Positions 34,434 to 48,240 of a stretch of 64,000 nt of DNA are shown here, one piece after another. The position numbers and the translations under genes were made by a program. Every line of letters starts with the position of its first letter. Positions within the stretch are counted from its first letter, which is position 1. The notes beneath the pieces were generated by a model that worked only from the letters and a program-made list of their open reading frames with translations, did not search any database and was not told where the DNA came from. Origin of the DNA: Phylloscopus collybita. Lineage: Eukaryota > Chordata > Aves > Passeriformes > Phylloscopidae. The stretch is from positions 248,001-312,000 of the forward strand of contig JAJNNQ010000093.1 of assembly GCA_027886175.1 (NCBI GenBank). The letters run 5' to 3'.

Positions 34434-37400
34434 GATGTATAATTTGGTTTCCCGTGGAATAGGGCACTGTTCATGCCTAATGCTGTGTGCCTGCCACTGG
34501 GCATATGCCTGCTAAATCTCCATACAAATGAGCATATCTCGCAGATGCAATTTACCACCAGATGGAAGTTTGCCTGCCCTTGTAGTGGCAAAGGCCTCCT
34601 AAAAACTGACATCAGGAACCGGGAGTGGCCCCATTTGTTTCCCATACAAATGGGCCACCGTTCGTGTGTAATGCTGTCTGCTTGCCACTGGGCTTCTTCC
34701 TATTAAAATTCCACTAAAATTCCATAGAAATGAGGATATCTCCCAGGTGCAATCTACAACCAGATAGAAGATTCTCTGCCCTTGTAGTACCAAAGCCCTC
34801 CTAAAAAACTGACATCAGGAATCAGGGGTGGAGACTTTGTTTTCCCATGGAAAAGGGCCAGCGTTCATGTCTAATGCTGTCTGCCTGCCACTGGGCTTCT
34901 GCCTGCTGAAATTCCAAAGAAATTGGGAAATCTCTCCGATGCAATCAACCACCTGACGGAAGTTTGTCTGCCCCTGTAGTGCCAAAGGCCTCCTACAAAT
35001 AGACATCAGGAGCCTGGAGTGGAGAATTCGGTTTCCCATGGAAAAGGGCAGCCGTTCGTGTCTAATGCTGTCTGCCTGCCACTGGGTTACGCCTGCTGAA
35101 ATTCCCCACAAATGAGGATATCTCCCAGATGGAATCTACCACCAGTTCGAAGTTTGTTTGCCCTTGTAGTGCCAAAGGCCTACTAAAAACTGACATCAGG
35201 AACGTTGGGTGGAGACTTCGGTTTCCCATGAAAAAGGTCCACCGTTCGTGTCCTATGCTGTCTGCCTGCCACTGATCTTCTGCCTGCTGAAATTCCATAC
35301 AAATGAGGATATCTCCTCAATGCAATCAACCACCAGACGGAACTTTGTCTGCCCTTGTAGTGCCAAAGGCCTCCTACAAACTGACATCAGGAACCTGGAG
35401 TGGAGACTTTGGTTTCCCATGGATATGGGACAGCGTTCGTGTCTAATGATATTTGCCTGCCACAAGGCTTCTGCCTATTAAAATTCCAATAAAATTCTAT
35501 ACCATTGAAGATGTCTCTCACGTGCAATCTACCACCAAATGGAAGTTTGTCTCCCCCTGTAGAGCAAAAGGCTTCCTAGAAATTGACATCAAGAAGCTGG
35601 GGTGGAGACTTGTGTTTCCCATGGCAAAGGGCCACGGTTCCTGTCTAATGCTGTCTGCCTGCCACTGGGCTTATGCCTACTAAAATTACATACAAATGAG
35701 GATATCTCCCAGATGCAATATGCCACCAGTTGGAAGTTTGTCTCGTCTTGTAGTGCCAGAGGCCTCCTAGAAAATGACATCAGGAACCTGGGGTGGAGAC
35801 TTTGGTTTCCCATGGAAATGGGCCACTATTCATGTCTAATTCTGTCTGCCTGCCGCTGGGATTCTGCCTACTAAAATTCCTCTAAAATTCCATACAAATG
35901 CGAATATCTCCCAGGTGCAGACTAACACCAGATGGAAGTTTCTCTGCCCTTATATTTCCAAAGGCCTCCTACAAACTGCCATCAGAAACCTAGGGTGGAG
36001 ACTTTGGTTTCCCATGGAAAAGGACCACCGTTCCTGTCTAATGCTGTCTGCCTGGCACTGTGGTTTTGACTGCTGAAGTTCCATACAAATGAGGATATCT
36101 CCCAGATGCAATATGCCACCAGATGGAAGTTTGTCTGCTCTTGCAGTGCCAAAGGCCTCCTTTATACTGACATTCGGAACCTGGCGTGGAGACTTTGGTT
36201 TCCTATGGAAAAGGCCCACCGTTCATGTTTAATGCTCTCTGTCTGCAACTGGGCTTCTGAGTACTAAAATACCACTAAAATTCCATACAAATAAGGACAT
36301 CTACGAGGTGCGATCCACCACCAGATGGAGGTTTGTCTGCCCTTGTAGTGCCAAAGGCCTCCTACAAACTGACATCAGGAGCCTGGGTTGGAGACTTTGT
36401 TTTCCCATGGAAAAGGGCCACCGTTCGTGTCTAATGCTGTCTGCCTGCCACTGGGCTTCTATCTGCTGAAATTCCATACAAATGTGGATATCTTCCCGAT
36501 GCAATCAACCACCAGACGGAAGTTTTTCTGCCCTTGTACTGTCAATGGCCTACTAAAACCTGACATCGGGAACGTGGTGTGGAGACTTTGGTTTCCCTAG
36601 GAAAAGGACCACCGTTCCTGTCTAATGCGGTCTGCCTGGCACTGTGGTTATGACTGCTGAAGGTCCATACAAATGAGGATATCTCCCAGGAGCAATCTAC
36701 CACCAGGTGGAAGTTTGTCTACCCTTGTACTGCCGAAGGCCTCCTAGTAACGGACATCAGGAACGTGGGGTGGAGACTTTGGTTTCCCATAAAAATGGGC
36801 CACCGTTCGTGTCTAAAGCTGTCTGCCTGCCACTGGGGATCTTCGTAATAAAATTCCAATAAAATTCCAGAGAAATGAGGATATCTCCCAGGTGCAATCT
36901 ACCACCAGATGGAAGTTTTTCTGCCCTTGTAGTTCCAAACGCCTTCTATAAATTGACATCAGGAACGTGGGGTGGAGACTTTGTTTTCCCATGGAAATGG
37001 GCCACCGTTTGTGTCTAATGCTATGTGACTGCCACTGGGATTATGCCTAGTAAAATCCCGTACAAATGAGGATATCTCCCAGATGGAGTCTACCACCAGA
37101 TGAAAGTTTGTCTGCCCTTGTAATGCCAAAGGCCTCCTACAAACTGACATCAGGATTCTGGAAAGGAGGCTTTGGTTTCCCATGGAAATGGGGCACCCTT
37201 GTTGTTTAATGCTGTCTCCTTGCCACTGGGCTTATGACTACTGAAATTACATACAAATGAGGATATCTCCCTAACAAAATTTCCCACCAGATGGAAGTTT
37301 GTCTGCCCTTTTAATGCCAAAGGCCTACTAAAAACTGACATCAGGAGCCTGGTTGGAGACTTTGTTTTCCCATGGAAAAGGGCCACCGTTCCTCTCTAAT

Positions 37401-38947
37401 GCTGTCTGCCTGCCACTGGGCTTCTACCTGATGAAATTCCATAAAAATGAGGATATCTCAACGATGCAATCAACCACCAGACGGAAGTTTGTCTGCCCTT
37501 GTAGTGCCAAAGGCCTCCTAGAAACGGACATCAGGAACGAGGGGTGGAGACTTTGGTTTTCCATCAAATGGGCCATTTTTCTTGTCTAATGCTGTCTGCC
37601 TGCCACGGGGTTTCTTCCTACTAAAATTCCACTAAAACTCCATAAAAATGAGGATATCTCCCAGGTGCAATCTACAACCAGATGGAAGTTTCTCTGCCCT
37701 TATATTGGAAAACGTCTCCTACAAAGTGACATCAGCAACATGGGGTGGAGATTTTGGTTTCCCATGGAAAAGGGCCACTGTTCGTGTGTAATGCTGTCTG
37801 CCAGATACTGGGCTTATGCCTACTAAAATTCCACTAAAATTCCATACAAATGAGGATACCTCCCAGGTGCAATCTACCACCAGATGGAAGTTTGTCTGCC
37901 CTTGTAGTGTTAAAGGCTTCCTACAAATTAACATCAGGAACCTGGGGCGTAGACTTTGGTTTCCCATGGAAAAGGGCCACCGTTCGTGTCTAATGCTGTC
38001 TGCCTGGCACTGTGGTTATGACTGCTGCAGTTCCATACAAAGGCTGATAAGTCCCAGGTGCAATCTACCACCAGGTGGAAGTTTGTCTGCCCTTGAAGTG
38101 CCAAAGGCCTCCTAAAAATTGACATCAGGAACGTGCGGTGGAGACTTTGTTTTCCCATGGAAATGGGCCACCCTTTTTGTCTAATGCTATGTGCCTGCCA
38201 CTGGGCGTATGCCTAGTAAAATTCCATAAAAATGAGGATATCTCCCAGATGGAGTCTACCACCAGTTGAAAGTTTGTCTGCCCTTGTAATGCAACGGCCT
38301 CCTACAAACTGACATCAGGAACCTGGAGAGGACGCTTTGGTTTCCCATGGAAAAGGAACACCCTTGGTGTTTAATGCTGTCTCCTTGCCACTGACTTATG
38401 ACTACTGAAATTACATACAAATGAGGATATCTCCCAGACGCAATATGCCACCAGATGGAAATTTGTCTGCTCTTGCAGTGCCAAAGGCCTCCTTCAAACT
38501 GACATTCGGAACCTCACCTGGAGACTTTGGTTTCCTATAGAAAAGGCCCACCATTCATGTTTAATGCTGTCTGTCTGCCATTGGGCTTCTGAGTACTAAA
38601 ATACCACTAAAATTCCATAAAAATGAGGATATCTCCCAGGTGCAATCTACCACCAGGTGGAAGTTTGTCAGCCCTTGCAGTGCCAAAAGCCTCCTAAAAA
38701 CTGACATCAGGAACATAGGATGGATAATTTGTTTTTCCATGGAAAGGGGCCACTGTTCGTGTCTAATGCTGTCTGCCTGCCAGTGGGCAGAAGCCTACCA
38801 AAATTCCCTACAAATGAGGATATCTCCCAAATGCAATTTCCCACCAGATGGAAGTTTGTCTGCCCTTTTTATGCCAAAGGCCTCCTACAAACTGACATCA
38901 GGAGCCTGGGTTGGAGACTTTGTTTTCCCATGGAAAAGGGCCACCGT

Positions 38948-41900
38948 TCGTGTCTAATGCTGTCTGCCTGCCACTGGGCTTTTACCTGCTGAAATTCCAT
39001 ACAAATGAGGATATCTCCCCGATGCAATCAGCCACCAGACGGAAGTTTGTTTGCCCTTGTACTGCCAAAGGCCTCCTAAAACCTGACATCAGGAACGTGG
39101 CTTGGAGACTTTGGCTGCCCATGGGAAAAGGGCCACCGTTCATGTCTAATGCTGTCTGCCTGCCACTGGGCTTCTACCTGCTGAAGTTCCATACAAATGA
39201 GGATATCTCCCCGATGCAATCAACCACCAGACGGAAGTTTGTCTACCTTTGTAGTGTCAAAGGCCTCCTAGAAACGGACATCAGGAACGTGGGGTGGAGA
39301 CTTTGGTTTCCCATAAAAATGGGCCATTGTTCGTGTCTAATGCTGTCTGCCTGCCACTGTGCTTCTTCCTACTAAAATTCCACTAAAACTCCATAGAAAT
39401 GAGGATATCCCCCAGGTGCAATCTGCAACCAGATGGAAGTTTCTCTGCCCTTATATTGGAAAACGCCTCCTACAAAGTGACATCAGCAACATGGGGTGGA
39501 GATTTTGGTTTCCCATGGAAAAGGGCCACTGTTCGTGTCTAATGCTGTCTGCCTGCCACTGGAGTTATGCCTACTGAAATTCCTCACAAATGAGGATATT
39601 TCCCAGATGGAATCTCCCACCAGTTGGAAGTTTGTTTGCCCTTCTAGTGCCAAAGGCCTCCTAAAAACTGACATCAGGAACCTGGGGTGGAGACTTTGGT
39701 TTCTCATGGAAATGGGCCACCGTTCGTGTCTAATAATGTCTGTCGGCCATTGGGCTTCTACCTACGAAAATTCCACTGAAATTCCATACAAATGAAGACA
39801 TCTCCCGGGTGCAGTCTACCGCCAGATATAAGTTTTTCTGCCCTTGTATTTCCAAAGGCCTTCTATAAACTGACATGAGGAGCCTGGAGTGGAGACTTTG
39901 GTTTCCCATGGATATGGGCCAGCGTTCATGTGTAAAGCAGTCTGCCTGCCACTGGATTTCTGCCTACTTTAATACCACTGAAATTCCATAAAAATGAGGA
40001 TATCTCCCAGGTGCAATCTACCACCAGATGGAAGTTTTTCTGCCGTTGTACTTCCAAAGGCCTCTTGCAAACTACTATCAGGAACGTGGGGTAGAGACTT
40101 CGGTTTCCCATGGAAAAGGACCACCGTTTGTGTCTAATGCTGTCTGCCTGCCACTGGGGTTATGCCTGCTGAAATTCCTCACAAATGAGGATATCTCCCG
40201 CACGGAATCTACCACCAGTTGGAAGTTTATCTGCCCTTGTAGTGCCAAAGGCCTCCTACAAACTGACATCAGGCACGTGAGATGGAGACTTTGGTTTCCC
40301 AAGGAAATGGACCACAGTTCGTGTCTAATGCTGTCTGCGATTCACTGGGCTTACGCCGACTAAAATTCCACTAAAATTCTATACAAATGAGGATGTCTCC
40401 CAGGTGCAATCTACCACCAGATGGAAGTTTGTCTGCCCCTGAAGAGCCAAAGGCTTCCTACAAATTGACATCAAGAACCTGAGGCGGAGACTTTGGTTTC
40501 CCATGGAAAAGGGCCACCGTTCGCGTCTAATACTGCCTGCCTGCCACTGGGCTTATGGCTATTAAAATTACATACAAATGAGGATATCTCCTAGATGCAA
40601 TATGCCACCAATTGGAACTTTGTCTCCTCCTGTAGTGCCAGAGGCCTCCTAGAAAATGACATGAGGAACCTGGGGTGGAGACTTTGGTTTCCCATGGAAA
40701 TGAGCCACTATTCATGTCTAATTCTGTCTACCTGCAGCTGGGATTCTGTCTACTAATATTCCACTAAAATTCCATACAAATGAGTATATCTCCCAGGTGC
40801 AATCTAACACCAGATGGAAGATTCTCTGCCCTTGTGTTTCCAAAGGCCTCCTACAAACTGCCATCAGGAACCTGGGGTGGAGACTTTGCTTTCCCAAGGA
40901 AAAGGACCACCGTTCCTGTCTAATGCTGTCTGCCTGGCACTGTGGTGATGACTGCTGAAGTTCCATACAAATGAGGATATCTCCCAGGTGTAATCTACCA
41001 CTGGGTGGAAGTTTTTCTGCCCCCGTAGTGCCAAAGGCCACCTAAAAACTGACATCCCGAACGGGGGGTGGAGACTTTTGTTTCCCAAAGAAATGCCCAC
41101 CGTTCCTGTCTAATGCTGTCTGGCAGCCACTGGCCTTATGCCTACTAAAATTCCACTAAAATTCTATAGAAATGAGGTTATCTCCCAGGTGCAATCTACC
41201 ACCAGATGGAAGTTTGCCTGCCCTTGTATTTCCAAAGGCCTCCTACAAACTGACATCAGGAACATGAGGTGGAGACTTTGGTTTCCCATGGAAAAGGTCC
41301 ATTGTTCGTGTCTAATGCTGTCTGCCTGCCACTGGGCTTCTGCCTGCTGAAATTCCATACAAATGAGGGTATCTCCTCGATTCAATCAAACACAAGACGG
41401 AACTTTGTCTGCCCTTGTAGTGCCAAAGGCCTCCTACAAAATGACACCCGGTACCCGGAGTGGAGGCTTTGGTTTCCCATAGAATGGGCCATTGTTCGTG
41501 TCTAATGCTGTCTGCCTGCCACTGGGTTTCTTCCGACTAAAATTCCACTAAAATTCCATAGAAATGAGGATATCTCCCAGGTGCAATCTACAACCAGATG
41601 GAAGTTTTTCTGCCCTTATATTGGAAAACGCCTCCTACAATGAGACATCAGCAACGTGGGGTGGAGATTTTGGTTTCCCATGGAAATGGGCCACTGTTCG
41701 TGTCCAATGCTGTCTGCGTGCCACTTGGCTTGTGCCTTCTGAAATCCCATACAAATGAGCATATCTCGCCGATGCAATCAACCACCAGATGGAAGTTTGT
41801 CTTCCCTTTTAATGCCAAAGGCCTCCTACAAACTGACATGAGGAGCCTGGGTTGGAGACTTTGGTTTCCCATGGATATTGGCCAGCGTTCGTGTGTAATG

Positions 41901-42572
41901 CTGTCTGCCTGCCGCTGGAATTCTGCCTACTAAAATACCACTAAAATTCCATACAAATGGCGATATCTCCCAGGTCCAATCTACCACCAGATGGAAATTT
42001 TTCTGCCCTTGTAGTTCCATTCGCCTCTTAATGACTGACATCAGGAACGTGGGATGGAGACTTTGGTTTCCCATGGAAAAGGGCACCGTTCGTGTCTAAT
42101 GCTATCTGCCTGCCACTGGGGTTATGCCTTCTGAAATTCCTCACAAATGAGGATATCTCCCAGGTGCAATCTACCACCAGATGGAAGTTTGTCTGCCCTT
42201 GTAGTTCCAAAGCCCTCCTACAAACTGACATCAGGAACGTGAGGTGGAGACTTTGGTTTCCCATGGAAAAGGTCCATTGTTCGTGTCTAATGCTGTCTGC
42301 CTGCCACTGGGTTTCTTCCTACTAAAATTCCACTAAAATTCTATACAAATGAGGATATCTCCCAGGTGCAATCTACCACCAGATGGAAGTTTCTCTGCCC
42401 TTGTGTTTCCAAAGGCCTCCTACAAACTGCCATCAGGAACCTAGGGTGGAGACTTTGGTTTCCCATGGAAAAGGACCAATGTTCCTGTCTAATGCTGTCT
42501 GCCTGGCACTGAGGTTATGACTGCTGAAGTTCCATACAAATGAGGATATCTCCCAGGTGCAATCTACAACCA
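38948..42572 (-). repeat. Direct duplication block A, copy 1 (copy 2 at 44,616-48,240)
   Basis: About 3,625 bp (close to 19 monomers) recurs at a constant offset of 5,668 bp with very few differences; for example CTAATAATGTCTG versus CTAATAATATCTG near 39,735 and 45,403. Constant offset over the whole length means essentially no indels. Its first few hundred bases also resemble, in reverse complement, the monomers at about 3,575-4,039. Confidence 0.88.
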
Positions 42573-44560
42573 GATGGAAGTTTCTCTGCCCTTATATTGG
42601 AAAACGCCTCCTACAATGAGACATCAGCAACGTGGGGTGGAGATTTTGGTTTCCCATGGAAAAGGGCCACTGTTCGTGTCCAATGCTGTCTGCGTGCCAC
42701 TTGGCTTCTGCCTTCTGAAATCCCATACAAATGAGCGTATCTCCCCGATGCAATCAACCACCAGATGGAAGTTTTTCTGCCCTTGTATTGCCAAAGGCCT
42801 CCTTCAAACTGACATCAGGAACATAGGATGGATAATTTGTCTTTCCATGGAAAAGGGCCACCATTCTTGTCTAATGCTGTCTTCCTGCCAGTGGGCATAT
42901 GCCTACTAAAGTTCCATACATATGAGGATATCTCCCAAATGGAATTTCCCACCAGATGGAAGTTTGTCTGCCCTTTTAATGCCAAAGGCCTCCTACAAAC
43001 TGACATGAGGAGCCTGGGTTGGAGACTTTGGTTTCCCATGGATATTGGGCAGCGTTCGTGTGTAATGCTGTCTGCCTGCCGCTGGACTTCTGCCTACTAA
43101 AATACCACTAAAATTCCATACAAATGGCGATATCTCCCAGGTCCAATCTACCACCAGATGGAATTTTTTCTGCCCTTGTAGTTCCAATCGCCTCTTACAG
43201 ACTGACATCAGGAACGGGGGATGGAGACTTTGGTTTCCCATGGAAATGAGCCACTATTCATGTCTAATTCTATCTACCTGCTGCTGGGATTCTGCCTACT
43301 AAAATTCCACTAAAATTCCATACAAATGAGTATATCTCCCAGCTACAACCTAACACCAGATGGAAGATTCTCTGCCCTTGTAGTGCCAAAGGCCTCCTAC
43401 AAACTGCCATCAGGAACCTATGGTGGAGACTTTGGTTTCCCATGGAAAAGGACCACCGTTCCTGTCTAATGCTCTTTGCCTGGCACTGTGTTTATGACTG
43501 CTGAAGTTCCATAAAAATGAGGATATCTCCCAGGTGTAATCTACCACCGGGTGGAAGTTTGTCTGTCCCCGTAGTGCCAAAGGCCTCCTACAAACTGACA
43601 TCAAGAAGCTGGGGTGGAGACTTTGGTTTCCCATGGAAAAGGTCCATTGTTTGTGTCTAATGCTGTCTGCCTGCCACTGGGCTTCTGCCTGCTGAAATTC
43701 AATACAAATGAGGATATCTCCTCGATGCAATCAACCACCAGATGGAACTTTGTCTGCTCTTGTAGTGCCAAAGGCCTCCTACAAACTCACACCAGGACCC
43801 TGGAGTGGAGACTTTGGTTTCCCATGGAAATGGGCCAGCGTTCGTACCTAATGACTTGTGCATGCCACTAGGCTTCTGCCTATTAAAATCCCACTAAAAT
43901 TCCATACAAATGAGGATGTCTCCCAGGTGCAATCTACTACCACATGGAAGTTTGTCTGCCCTGTAGTGCCAAAGGCTTCCTACAAATTGATATCAGGAAC
44001 CTGGGGTGGAGACTTTGGTTTCCTATGGAAAAGGGCCACCGTTCGTGTCTAATGCTGTCTGCCTGCCACTGGGCTTATGGCTACTAAAATTACATACAAA
44101 TGAGGATATCTCCCAGATGCAATATGCCACCAATTGGAAGTTTGTCCCCTCTTGTAGTGCCAGAGGCCTCCTAGAAAATGACATCAGGATCATGGGTTGG
44201 AGACTTTGATTTCCTATGGAAATGGGCCACTATTCATGTCTAATTCTGTCTACATGCTGCTGGGATTCTGCCTACTAAAATTCCATAAAAATGAGTATAT
44301 CTCCCAGCTACAACCTAACACCAGATGGAAGTTTCTCTGCCCTTGTGTTTCCAAAGGCCTCCTACAAACTGCCATCAGGAACCTAGGGTGGAGACTTTGG
44401 TTTCCCATGGAAAAGGTCCATTGTTCGTGTCTAATGCTGTCTGCCTGCCACTGGGCTTCTGCCTGCTGAAATTCCATACAAAGGAGGATATCTCCTCGAT
44501 GCAATCAACCACCAGATGGAACTTTGTCTGCTCTTGTAGTGCCAAAGGCCTCCTACAACC
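42543..44560 (-). repeat. Block B, copy 1 (copies at 48,997-51,014 and 51,927-53,957)
   Basis: Matches the second copy at offset 6,454 and the third at about 9,384. Towards its end copy 1 shares variants with copy 3 rather than copy 2 (CCACCAATTGGAAGTTTGTC, GGATCATGGGTTGGAGAC), and it lacks 13 bp present in copy 3 near 44,280. From about 42,820 it is the mirror image of the left-half block 14,940-16,386. Confidence 0.83.
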
Positions 44561-44615
44561 TGCCATCAGGAACCTAGGGTGGAGACTTTGGTTTCCCATG
44601 GAAAAGGTCCATTGT

Positions 44616-47600
44616 TCGTGTCTAATGCTGTCTGCCTGCCACTGGGCTTTTACCTGCTGAAATTCCATACAAATGAGGATATCTCCCCGATGCAATCAGC
44701 CACCAGACGGAAGTTTGTTTGCCCTTGTACTGCCAAAGGCCTCCTAAAACCTGACATCAGGAACGTGGCTTGGAGACTTTGGCTGCCCATGGGAAAAGGG
44801 CCACCGTTCATGTCTAATGCTGTCTGCCTGCCACTGGGCTTCTACCTGCTGAAGTTCCATACAAATGAGGATATCTCCCCGATGCAATCAACCACCAGAC
44901 GGAAGTTTGTCTACCTTTGTAGTGTCAAAGGCCTCCTAGAAACGGACATCAGGAACGTGGGGTGGAGACTTTGGTTTCCCATAAAAATGGGCCATTGTTC
45001 GTGTCTAATGCTGTCTGCCTGCCACTGTGCTTCTTCCTACTAAAATTCCACTAAAACTCCATAGAAATGAGGATATCCCCCAGGTGCAATCTGCAACCAG
45101 ATGGAAGTTTCTCTGCCCTTATATTGGAAAACGCCTCCTACAAAGTGACATCAGCAACATGGGGTGGAGATTTTGGTTTCCCATGGAAAAGGGCCACTGT
45201 TCGTGTCTAATGCTGTCTGCCTGCCACTGGAGTTATGCCTACTGAAATTCCTCACAAATGAGGATATTTCCCAGATGGAATCTCCCACCAGTTGGAAGTT
45301 TGTTTGCCCTTCTAGTGCCAAAGGCCTCCTAAAAACTGACATCAGGAACCTGGGGTGGAGACTTTGGTTTCTCATGGAAATGGGCCACCGTTCGTGTCTA
45401 ATAATATCTGTCGGCCATTGGGCTTCTACCTACGAAAATTCCACTGAAATTCCATACAAATGAAGACATCTCCTGGGTGCAGTCTACCGCCAGATATAAG
45501 TTTTTCTGCCCTTGTATTTCCAAAGGCCTTCTATAAACTGACATGAGGAGCCTGGAGTGGAGACTTTGGTTTCCCATGGATATGGGCCAGCGTTCATGTG
45601 TAAAGCAGTCTGCCTGCCACTGGATTTCTGCCTACTTTAATACCACTGAAATTCCATAAAAATGAGGATATCTCCCAGGTGCAATCTACCACCAGATGGA
45701 AGTTTTTCTGCCGTTGTACTTCCAAAGGCCTCTTGCAAACTACTATCAGGAACGTGGGGTAGAGACTTCGGTTTCCCATGGAAAAGGACCACCGTTTGTG
45801 TCTAATGCTGTCTGCCTGCCACTGGGGTTATGCCTGCTGAAATTCCTCACAAATGAGGATATCTCCCGCACGGAATCTACCACCAGTTGGAAGTTTATCT
45901 GCCCTTGTAGTGCCAAAGGCCTCCTACAAACTGACATCAGGCACGTGAGATGGAGACTTTGGTTTCCCAAGGAAATGGACCACAGTTCGTGTCTAATGCT
46001 GTCTGCGATTCACTGGGCTTACGCCGACTAAAATTCCACTAAAATTCTATACAAATGAGGATGTCTCCCAGGTGCAATCTACCACCAGATGGAAGTTTGT
46101 CTGCCCCTGAAGAGCCAAAGGCTTCCTACAAATTGACATCAAGAACCTGAGGCGGAGACTTTGGTTTCCCATGGAAAAGGGCCACCGTTCGCGTCTAATA
46201 CTGCCTGCCTGCCACTGGGCTTATGGCTATTAAAATTACATACAAATGAGGATATCTCCTAGATGCAATATGCCACCAATTGGAACTTTGTCTCCTCCTG
46301 TAGTGCCAGAGGCCTCCTAGAAAATGACATGAGGAACCTGGGGTGGAGACTTTGGTTTCCCATGGAAATGAGCCACTATTCATGTCTAATTCTGTCTACC
46401 TGCAGCTGGGATTCTGTCTACTAATATTCCACTAAAATTCCATACAAATGAGTATATCTCCCAGGTGCAATCTAACACCAGATGGAAGATTCTCTGCCCT
46501 TGTGTTTCCAAAGGCCTCCTACAAACTGCCATCAGGAACCTGGGGTGGAGACTTTGCTTTCCCAAGGAAAAGGACCACCGTTCCTGTCTAATGCTGTCTG
46601 CCTGGCACTGTGGTGATGACTGCTGAAGTTCCATACAAATGAGGATATCTCCCAGGTGTAATCTACCACTGGGTGGAAGTTTTTCTGCCCCCGTAGTGCC
46701 AAAGGCCACCTAAAAACTGACATCCCGAACGGGGGGTGGAGACTTTTGTTTCCCAAAGAAATGCCCACCGTTCCTGTCTAATGCTGTCTGGCAGCCACTG
46801 GCCTTATGCCTACTAAAATTCCACTAAAATTCTATAGAAATGAGGTTATCTCCCAGGTGCAATCTACCACCAGATGGAAGTTTGCCTGCCCTTGTATTTC
46901 CAAAGGCCTCCTACAAACTGACATCAGGAACATGAGGTGGAGACTTTGGTTTCCCATGGAAAAGGTCCATTGTTCGTGTCTAATGCTGTCTGCCTGCCAC
47001 TGGGCTTCTGCCTGCTGAAATTCCATACAAATGAGGGTATCTCCTCGATTCAATCAAACACAAGACGGAACTTTGTCTGCCCTTGTAGTGCCAAAGGCCT
47101 CCTACAAAATGACACCCGGTACCCGGAGTGGAGGCTTTGGTTTCCCATAGAATGGGCCATTGTTCGTGTCTAATGCTGTCTGCCTGCCACTGGGTTTCTT
47201 CCGACTAAAATTCCACTAAAATTCCATAGAAATGAGGATATCTCCCAGGTGCAATCTACAACCAGATGGAAGTTTTTCTGCCCTTATATTGGAAAACGCC
47301 TCCTACAATGAGACATCAGCAACGTGGGGTGGAGATTTTGGTTTCCCATGGAAATGGGCCACTGTTCGTGTCCAATGCTGTCTGCGTGCCACTTGGCTTG
47401 TGCCTTCTGAAATCCCATACAAATGAGCATATCTCGCCGATGCAATCAACCACCAGATGAAAGTTTGTCTTCCCTTTTAATGCCAAAGGCCTCCTACAAA
47501 CTGACATGAGGAGCCTGGGTTGGAGACTTTGGTTTCCCATGGATATTGGCCAGCGTTCGTGTGTAATGCTGTCTGCCTGCCGCTGGAATTCTGCCTACAA

Positions 47601-48240
47601 AAATACCACTAAAATTCCATACAAATGGCGATATCTCCCAGGTCCAATCTACCACCAGATGGAAATTTTTCTGCCCTTGTAGTTCCATTCGCCTCTTAAT
47701 GACTGACATCAGGAACGTGGGATGGAGACTTTGGTTTCCCATGGAAAAGGGCACCGTTCGTGTCTAATGCTATCTGCCTGCCACTGGGGTTATGCCTTCT
47801 GAAATTCCTCACAAATGAGGATATCTCCCAGGTGCAATCTACCACCAGATGGAAGTTTGTCTGCCCTTGTAGTTCCAAAGCCCTCCTACAAACTGACATC
47901 AGGAACGTGAGGTGGAGACTTTGGTTTCCCATGGAAAAGGTCCATTGTTCGTGTCTAATGCTGTCTGCCTGCCACTGGGCTTATGCCTACTAAAATTCCA
48001 CTAAAATTCTATACAAATGAGGATATCTCCCAGGTGCAATCTACCACCAGATGGAAGTTTCTCTGCCCTTGTGTTTCCAAAGGCCTCCTACAAACTGCCA
48101 TCAGGAACCTAGGGTGGAGACTTTGGTTTCCCATGGAAAAGGACCACCGTTCCTGTCTAATGCTGTCTGCCTGGCACTGAGGTTATGACTGCTGAAGTTC
48201 CATACAAATGAGGATATCTCCCAGGTGCAATCTACAACCA
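44616..48240 (-). repeat. Direct duplication block A, copy 2
   Basis: Near-identical to 38,948-42,572 at offset 5,668. Differences are scattered single bases, for example one affecting the monomer at about 47,458 (GATGAAAG against GATGGAAG) and a variant near 47,979 where CTTATGCC replaces TTTCTTCC. Confidence 0.88.

Larger units (their letters stand above)
32914..38913 (-). repeat. Right arm of the large inverted repeat
   Basis: Reverse complement of 16,180-23,537 minus 1,358 bp. The join replacing the missing segment lies at about 35,080-35,150, inside a stretch that is nearly identical in the left arm at about 19,945-20,020 and 21,300-21,380. This is the expected product of recombination between those two repeats. 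The outer match ends near 38,913, where right-arm monomers switch to a different family member. Confidence 0.88.
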
